NCBI GenBank assembly: GCA_050248955.1
Contig: JBFWRK010000026.1
Coordinates: 1-41,929 of the forward strand
Direction: 5' to 3'
Source of the DNA: JBFWRK01 sp050248955
Lineage (GTDB): Bacteria > Actinomycetota > Acidimicrobiia > Acidimicrobiales > Ilumatobacteraceae
Length of the DNA: 41,929 bases
Below are positions 37,871 through 41,929 of the stretch, piece after piece. Under the pieces are notes generated by a model. The model did not search any database. It was not told where the DNA came from and saw only the letters and a program-made list of their open reading frames with translations. The translations under genes were made by a program, and so were the position numbers. The stretch's first letter is position 1; the number at the start of each line of letters is the position of its first letter.

Positions 37871-39064
37871 ATGCCGACACCGCTGCGTATCGGCCTCGTG
37901 TGCCCCTACTCACTGACGATCCCGGGCGGCGTGCAGGCCCAGGTGATGGGGCTCGCCCGGGTCCTGCGGCGGATGGGTCACGAAGCACGGGTGCTCGCGC
38001 CGTGTGACGGACCGCCTCCGGCCACGTACGTGACCCCGCTCGGGAACAGCGTGCCCACGGCGGCGAACGGTTCGATCGCGCCGCTCGCCCCGGATCCCTC
38101 GGCGTCGTTGCGGATCATGCGGGCACTGCACGACGAGGACTTCGATGTCCTCCACCTCCACGAACCGCTCGCCCCGGGACCGACGATGACGGCCTTGCTG
38201 CTCGACTCGGCGCCTTCCGTCGGGACCTTCCACGCTGCCGGCGACAGCGCGTCGTACCGCTACGGCAACCGCCCGCTGCGGTGGCTCGACAGCCACATCG
38301 ACGCTCGCTGCGTCGTCTCGAAGGACGCGCTCGAGCTCGTCGAGCGGTACTTCGGGGTGACTGACTACGAGATGCTGTTCAACGGCGTCGAGCTCGATCG
38401 CTACCGCGCCATCGCACCGACGAAGACCGACCGGCCGACGATCTTCTTCTGCGGCCGTCACGAGCCGCGCAAGGGCTTGTCGGTGCTGCTCGCCGCGCTC
38501 GCACGGCTCCCCGCGGACGTGCGCTGCTGGGTCGCGTCCGACGGCCCGGAGACGGAGGAGCTCAAGGCGCGTCACGCCGGCGATGCCCGCATCGAGTGGC
38601 TCGGGAGGCTCTCGGAGGAGGAGAAGATCTCGCGCCTCGCCGGTGCGACGGTGTTCTGTGCGCCGTCCGTCCGCGGCGAGTCGTTCGGTGTCGTCCTGAT
38701 CGAGGCGATGGCGGCGGGCACGCCGATCGTGTCCACGGATCTCCCCGGCTACCTGAACGTCGCCACCCCGGGGCACGACGCGTTGATGGTGCCGCCCGAC
38801 GATCCGGACGCGCTCGCCGAAGGACTGCAGCGCGTCCTCGCCGACGACGAGCTCGCCGACGAGCTGCGGCGCAACGGCGCGGAGCGGGCCGAGGACTTCA
38901 GCATGGACACGCTGGCCCGTCGGTACATCGCGATCTACGAGCGCCTGGCGGGCATGACGCCGGCGCAGTGGCAGGGCGCGCGGTCGGGGCCGCCGGGGTC
39001 GTCCGTCCCGGAGCGCCTTCGCCGTATGCTGGACTCGACGTCGCCGCGGCGCCGGACCCATTGA
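37871..39064 (+). CDS. pimA: GT4-family glycosyltransferase, PimA-like
   Basis: A 397-residue GT-B glycosyltransferase. The N-terminal lobe starts RIGLVCPYSLTIPGGVQAQV, matching phosphatidyl-inositol mannosyltransferases, and has DVLHLHEPLAPGP. The nucleotide-sugar lobe has FFCGRHEPRKGL and the conserved Glu-x7-Glu region ESFGVVLIEAMAAGTPIV. PimA adds the first mannose to phosphatidylinositol on the cytosolic face. The location a few genes upstream of pdxS mirrors the mycobacterial pimA-pdxS neighbourhood. The C-terminal 30 residues are a Pro/Arg/Ser-rich tail. The symbol is by similarity, and the exact acceptor is not proven. Confidence 0.8.
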   Translation: MPTPLRIGLVCPYSLTIPGGVQAQVMGLARVLRRMGHEARVLAPCDGPPPATYVTPLGNSVPTAANGSIAPLAPDPSASLRIMRALHDEDFDVLHLHEPLAPGPTMTALLLDSAPSVGTFHAAGDSASYRYGNRPLRWLDSHIDARCVVSKDALELVERYFGVTDYEMLFNGVELDRYRAIAPTKTDRPTIFFCGRHEPRKGLSVLLAALARLPADVRCWVASDGPETEELKARHAGDARIEWLGRLSEEEKISRLAGATVFCAPSVRGESFGVVLIEAMAAGTPIVSTDLPGYLNVATPGHDALMVPPDDPDALAEGLQRVLADDELADELRRNGAERAEDFSMDTLARRYIAIYERLAGMTPAQWQGARSGPPGSSVPERLRRMLDSTSPRRRTH

Positions 39065-39083
39065 TCAGACTGCAGGAGCGTGC

Positions 39084-39638
39084 ATGAAAGTCCTCGTCAT
39101 CATCCTGATCATCGTGGCGGTGCTGGTCCTCGCCGGTGTCCTGCTCTACAACGGGCTCATCCGGCGGCGGAACCAGGTCGAGAACGCCTGGGCGCAGATC
39201 GACGTGCAGCTGAAGCGCCGCCTCGACCTGATCCCGAACCTCGTCGAGACGGTGAAGGCGTACGCGGCACACGAGCGGGAGACGCTCGATGCCGTCATCA
39301 ACGCCCGGAACCAGGCCATGGCGGCACCGTCCACGCCCGCCGCGCAGGGGGCTGCGGACACACAGCTGACCGGTGCGCTGCGCCAGCTGTTCGCGTTGTC
39401 GGAGGCGTATCCAGACCTCAAGGCGAACCAGAACTTCCTCGCGCTCCAAGAGGAGCTGACCGCGACCGAGGGCCGGGTCGCCTATGCGCGGCAGTTCTAC
39501 AACGACAGCGTCCTGACCTACAACACCAAGCTCGATCAGTTCCCGACGATGTTCTTCGCCCGGATGCTGCACTTCTCACGCCGGGAGTACTTCGAGGCCG
39601 ACGAATCGGCCCGCCAGGCGCCGAAGCTCCAGTTCTGA
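39084..39638 (+). CDS. lemA: LemA family protein
   Basis: A 184-residue LemA protein: one N-terminal membrane segment (VLVIILIIVAVLVLAGVLLY), then helical repeats with RRNQVENAWAQIDVQLKRR-DLIPNLVETVK and NFLALQEELTATEGRVAYARQFYND. LemA proteins face the periplasm or outside and are often encoded with membrane proteases. ATG at 39084 has AGGAG upstream. A perfect hairpin follows the stop, before the M48 protease gene. Confidence 0.92.
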   Translation: MKVLVIILIIVAVLVLAGVLLYNGLIRRRNQVENAWAQIDVQLKRRLDLIPNLVETVKAYAAHERETLDAVINARNQAMAAPSTPAAQGAADTQLTGALRQLFALSEAYPDLKANQNFLALQEELTATEGRVAYARQFYNDSVLTYNTKLDQFPTMFFARMLHFSRREYFEADESARQAPKLQF

Positions 39639-39667
39639 CGCCGACGTGCCCGCTGCTCACGTCGGCG
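39639..39667 (+). terminator. Perfect 10-bp hairpin after lemA
   Basis: CGCCGACGTG (39639-39648) pairs with CACGTCGGCG (39658-39667) over nine bases, directly after the lemA stop. No T-tract follows. It separates lemA from the protease, which has its own -10-like hexamer. Confidence 0.65.
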
Positions 39668-39673
39668 CGCCCG

Positions 39674-39679
39674 TAGCCT
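39674..39679 (+). promoter_or_regulatory. -10-like hexamer before the M48 protease
   Basis: TAGCCT is followed by eight bases and the ATG at 39688, with no ribosome binding site. This suggests a leaderless transcript. Confidence 0.4.
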
Positions 39680-39687
39680 GACGCCCG

Positions 39688-40593
39688 ATGTACGATCTCA
39701 TTGCCGCGAACAAACGCCGGACGGCGCTGTTGATCACCGCGTTCGTCGTGCTGGTCGTGGCGGTGGGCGCCGCGGTCGGCGTGCTCGTCGGCTACGGACT
39801 GGCGGGCACGCTCATCGCACTCGCGCTCGCCGGCACGATGGCGTTCGCGAGCTACTGGAAGGCCGACGTCGTCGCGCTCGCGATCAGCCGCGCCCACCCT
39901 GCCGACCCCGTCCAGTACAAGCGGTTGCACAACCTCGTCGAGGGGCTCTGCATCGCCAGCGGCCTGCCGAAGCCCGGCGTGTACATCATCGACGACCCGG
40001 CGCCGAACGCATTCGCGACCGGCCGGAACCCGCGGCACGCGGCGATCGCGGTCACCACGGGCCTGCTCGAGAAGATGAATCGTGTCGAGCTCGAAGGTGT
40101 GCTCGCACACGAGCTGTCCCACATCCGCAACTACGACATCCTCGTCTCGACGCTCGCCGTGACCATGGTGGGCGCCGTCGCGATCCTCGCCGACGTGACG
40201 ATCCGGATGATGTGGTGGAACGGTGGCCGGCAGCGTCGCGAGGGTGACCACAACGACACGAACAACCCGCTCGCGTTGGTCGGATTCGCGCTGCTGATCC
40301 TCGCCCCGCTGTTCGCCAAGATCATGCAGGCGACGATCAGCCGGCGGCGGGAAGCGCTTGCTGACGTGTCGGCTTGCCAGATGACCCGGTACCCTCCAGG
40401 GCTGATCTCAGCCCTCGAGAAGCTGAAGGCGGACTCCACGGTCACGCACTCCGCTTCGCGGGCAACGGCGCACCTGTGGATCGAACAGCCGATGCCGGGT
40501 GTGCACGACGGCGGGCGCCTGGGCTGGGTCAACCGACTGTTCGATACGCATCCGCCCCTCGAGGACCGGATCGAAACACTGCGGGAGCTGTGA
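39688..40593 (+). CDS. htpX: M48-family membrane zinc protease (HtpX-like)
   Basis: A 301-residue protease. Two N-terminal membrane helices (about residues 12-33 and 36-55) are followed by the zinc motif HELSH (His141, Glu142, His145) in VLAHELSHIRNYD and the third ligand Glu in RRREALADVSA (about residue 225). Two further hydrophobic segments lie between. HtpX proteases degrade misfolded membrane proteins. The pairing with lemA is common. The C-terminus LFDTHPPLEDRIETL is the family's typical tail. Confidence 0.92.
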   Translation: MYDLIAANKRRTALLITAFVVLVVAVGAAVGVLVGYGLAGTLIALALAGTMAFASYWKADVVALAISRAHPADPVQYKRLHNLVEGLCIASGLPKPGVYIIDDPAPNAFATGRNPRHAAIAVTTGLLEKMNRVELEGVLAHELSHIRNYDILVSTLAVTMVGAVAILADVTIRMMWWNGGRQRREGDHNDTNNPLALVGFALLILAPLFAKIMQATISRRREALADVSACQMTRYPPGLISALEKLKADSTVTHSASRATAHLWIEQPMPGVHDGGRLGWVNRLFDTHPPLEDRIETLREL

Positions 40594-40600
40594 ACCACCC

Positions 40601-41683
40601 ATGAAGTTCAGACGTTCGACCGCGTTCCTCCTCGGCTCCGCGTTCGCCCTGACCATCGCCGCCTGCGGCGGGGGCGATGACGACAGCGCCGAGACGACCG
40701 CCTCCGAGCCCGTTCCGACGACGAACGCGGCCACGACGACCAAGGGGCCGCCGACCACCGATTCGGGCACGACGACGACGCCCGTGCCGGCGCCGACCGC
40801 GCCCCTGACCGGCCTACCCGTCGCGGACCCGGCGGTGCTGGCCCGTCCGGCACTCGCCGTGAAGATGGACAACCACAAGGACGCCAGGCCGCACGCCGGT
40901 CTCAACCAGGCGGACGTCGTCTACGAAGAGATCGTCGAGGGCATCACGCGCTTCTTCGTCATCTTCCACTCGACCGACGCGGCGCCGATCGGACCGGTCC
41001 GCTCCGCTCGCACGACCGACGTCGACCTGCTCAACCAGCTCAACCGGCCGTTGTTCGCGTGGTCGGGCGGCAACCGTGGGGTGGTCAACGCGATCGCGGG
41101 GGCGAATGCCGAGAGCCGGGCCCACGGACAGGTGGACGGGTACTACCGGGACCAGGAGCGCCGGAGCCGCGCGGCCACAGAGCACACCCTGATGAACGAG
41201 GGCACGGCGACGCTGTTCGCCACCGCCGTCCCCGGCCAGAACCCGCCGCCGGCGATGTTCGCGTTCCGCTCAGCCGGCGAGGCGTTCGGCGGTGAGCCCG
41301 CCGCCGGGATCTCCACCAAGATGACCAGCGTGCCGGTGACCTGGATCTGGGACGCCGCCCAGTCGTTGTGGATCCGCAGCGAGTACAACGCGCCCCACGT
41401 CGACATCTTGGGCACGCCGATCTCGGCGATGAACGTGATCTTCCAGTTCTGCGACTACCGCACCAGCCAGGCCGACCCCGGTTCGCCCGAGGCCGTCACG
41501 GTGGGCAGCGGCGACGCCTGGATCTTCTCCGACGGCCAGCTCGTGAAGGGCCACTGGGATCGTCCCGAGGCATCCGCTCCGGCCACGTTCACCGATGCCG
41601 ACGGCAAGCCGGTGAAGCTGACGCCCGGGCGCACCTGGATCGAGCTCGCCGAAGCCGGCGACACCGAGGTCGGGGTGATCTGA
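40601..41683 (+). CDS. DUF3048 (YerB-like) lipoprotein
   Basis: A 360-residue lipoprotein. The signal peptide ends ALTIAAC, with the lipidated Cys at residue 22, followed by a Thr/Pro-rich linker to about residue 65. The DUF3048 N- and C-terminal regions begin PLTGLPVADP and include VKMDNHKDARPHAGLNQADVVYEE (quoted as two joined parts) and GPVRSARTTD. The function is unknown in all lineages. ATG at 40601 follows the protease stop by 7 bp, so it is probably co-transcribed. A strong hairpin lies downstream. Confidence 0.88.
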   Translation: MKFRRSTAFLLGSAFALTIAACGGGDDDSAETTASEPVPTTNAATTTKGPPTTDSGTTTTPVPAPTAPLTGLPVADPAVLARPALAVKMDNHKDARPHAGLNQADVVYEEIVEGITRFFVIFHSTDAAPIGPVRSARTTDVDLLNQLNRPLFAWSGGNRGVVNAIAGANAESRAHGQVDGYYRDQERRSRAATEHTLMNEGTATLFATAVPGQNPPPAMFAFRSAGEAFGGEPAAGISTKMTSVPVTWIWDAAQSLWIRSEYNAPHVDILGTPISAMNVIFQFCDYRTSQADPGSPEAVTVGSGDAWIFSDGQLVKGHWDRPEASAPATFTDADGKPVKLTPGRTWIELAEAGDTEVGVI

Positions 41684-41693
41684 ACCGGCGTCC

Positions 41694-41728
41694 GTCGGGG
41701 ACCGGTGCTGGTGGTACCGGTCCCCGAC
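41694..41728 (+). terminator. Strong 13-bp hairpin terminator
   Basis: GTCGGGGACCGGT (41694-41706) and its exact reverse complement (41716-41728) surround a nine-base loop, 11 bp after the DUF3048 stop. It ends the protease-lipoprotein transcript before pdxS. No T-tract follows. Confidence 0.8.
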
Positions 41729-41759
41729 TAACGCCTGGGCCGGCCTCGCGCTTGCCCGG

Positions 41760-41772
41760 TACGCTTGAGCAC
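41760..41772 (+). promoter_or_regulatory. Probable leaderless promoter of pdxS
   Basis: TACGCT (41760-41765) is followed by seven bases, TGAGCAC, and then the ATG. No ribosome binding site is visible. Confidence 0.45.
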
Positions 41773-41929
41773 ATGAGCGAGCAATCGGCATCTGGGGCCC
41801 GGACGACCGGCACCTTCCCGGTGAAGCGGGGGTTGGCAGAGATGTTGAAGGGCGGCGTCATCATGGATGTCGTCACCCCTGACCAGGCCAAGATCGCCGA
41901 GGACTCCGGCGCCTGCGCCGTGATGGCAC
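41773..41929 (+). CDS. pdxS: Pyridoxal 5'-phosphate synthase subunit PdxS (5' part, cut by window edge)
   Basis: The first 52 codons are present. After a variable lead, FPVKRGLAEMLKGGVIMDVV and ADQAKIAEDSGACAVMA-like sequence (here TPDQAKIAEDSGACAVMA) match the highly conserved N-terminus of PdxS, including the Asp (MDVV) at the active site. PdxS makes PLP from ribose 5-phosphate, glyceraldehyde 3-phosphate and ammonia supplied by PdxT. The Lys that binds the sugar is beyond the edge. Confidence 0.95.
   Translation, partial: MSEQSASGARTTGTFPVKRGLAEMLKGGVIMDVVTPDQAKIAEDSGACAVMA

Overview
The window is 41.9 kb of very GC-rich bacterial DNA, densely packed with many GTG starts and ATGA/GTGA stop-start overlaps. 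It looks like a high-GC actinobacterium, probably a relative of Acidimicrobiia/Ilumatobacter. This is inferred from two F420-type luciferase-like oxidoreductases, a P450 with a [3Fe-4S] ferredoxin, Thr/Ala-rich linkers behind lipoprotein signals, a DUF3048 lipoprotein, and a PimA-like glycosyltransferase upstream of pdxS as in mycobacteria. No rRNA, tRNA, CRISPR array or phage genes were seen.

Layout. 1-2.5 kb is an accessory patch: the end of an ISL3-like insertion sequence, a vapBC toxin-antitoxin pair whose toxin C-terminus runs into that element, and a frameshifted IS110-family element. 2.5-11 kb holds mostly minus-strand catabolic genes: acetoacetyl-CoA synthetase coupled to an alpha/beta hydrolase, a homocysteine methyltransferase, a TauD-type dioxygenase with an APH-like kinase, a PadR regulator and a phosphonate-monoester-hydrolase-like sulfatase. 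11-18.3 kb holds ferredoxin-P450-engB-DUF5995, a stand-alone LigD-type polymerase domain, a DEAD-box helicase, and the panB-folP vitamin pair. 18.5-21.1 kb is a zinc/manganese ABC importer. 21.4-28.8 kb holds an acyl-CoA dehydrogenase, an unknown small protein, two methyltransferases, a hydrolase, a VOC protein, a PLP decarboxylase and an LLM oxidoreductase. 28.9-32 kb is a MacB/FtsX-type exporter followed by a truncated TrkA-like gene. 32.6-36.7 kb is a complete polyamine/iron-type ABC importer. 36.9-41.9 kb holds an LLM oxidoreductase, a PimA-like transferase, LemA, an M48 protease, a DUF3048 lipoprotein and the start of pdxS.

The most unusual structure is a 105-bp intergenic element present twice, at 21259-21363 (minus) and 36711-36815 (plus). 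Each copy has four 10-bp boxes close to TTCTCTGYTC, two forward and two inverted, at exactly the same offsets (0, 29, 66, 95), while most of the DNA between the boxes differs. Other patterns worth checking are -10-like hexamers 6-8 nt upstream of many start codons (leaderless transcription), short tandem duplications and hairpins that include stop codons, and an operator-like inverted repeat over the promoter of the ferredoxin-P450 genes.
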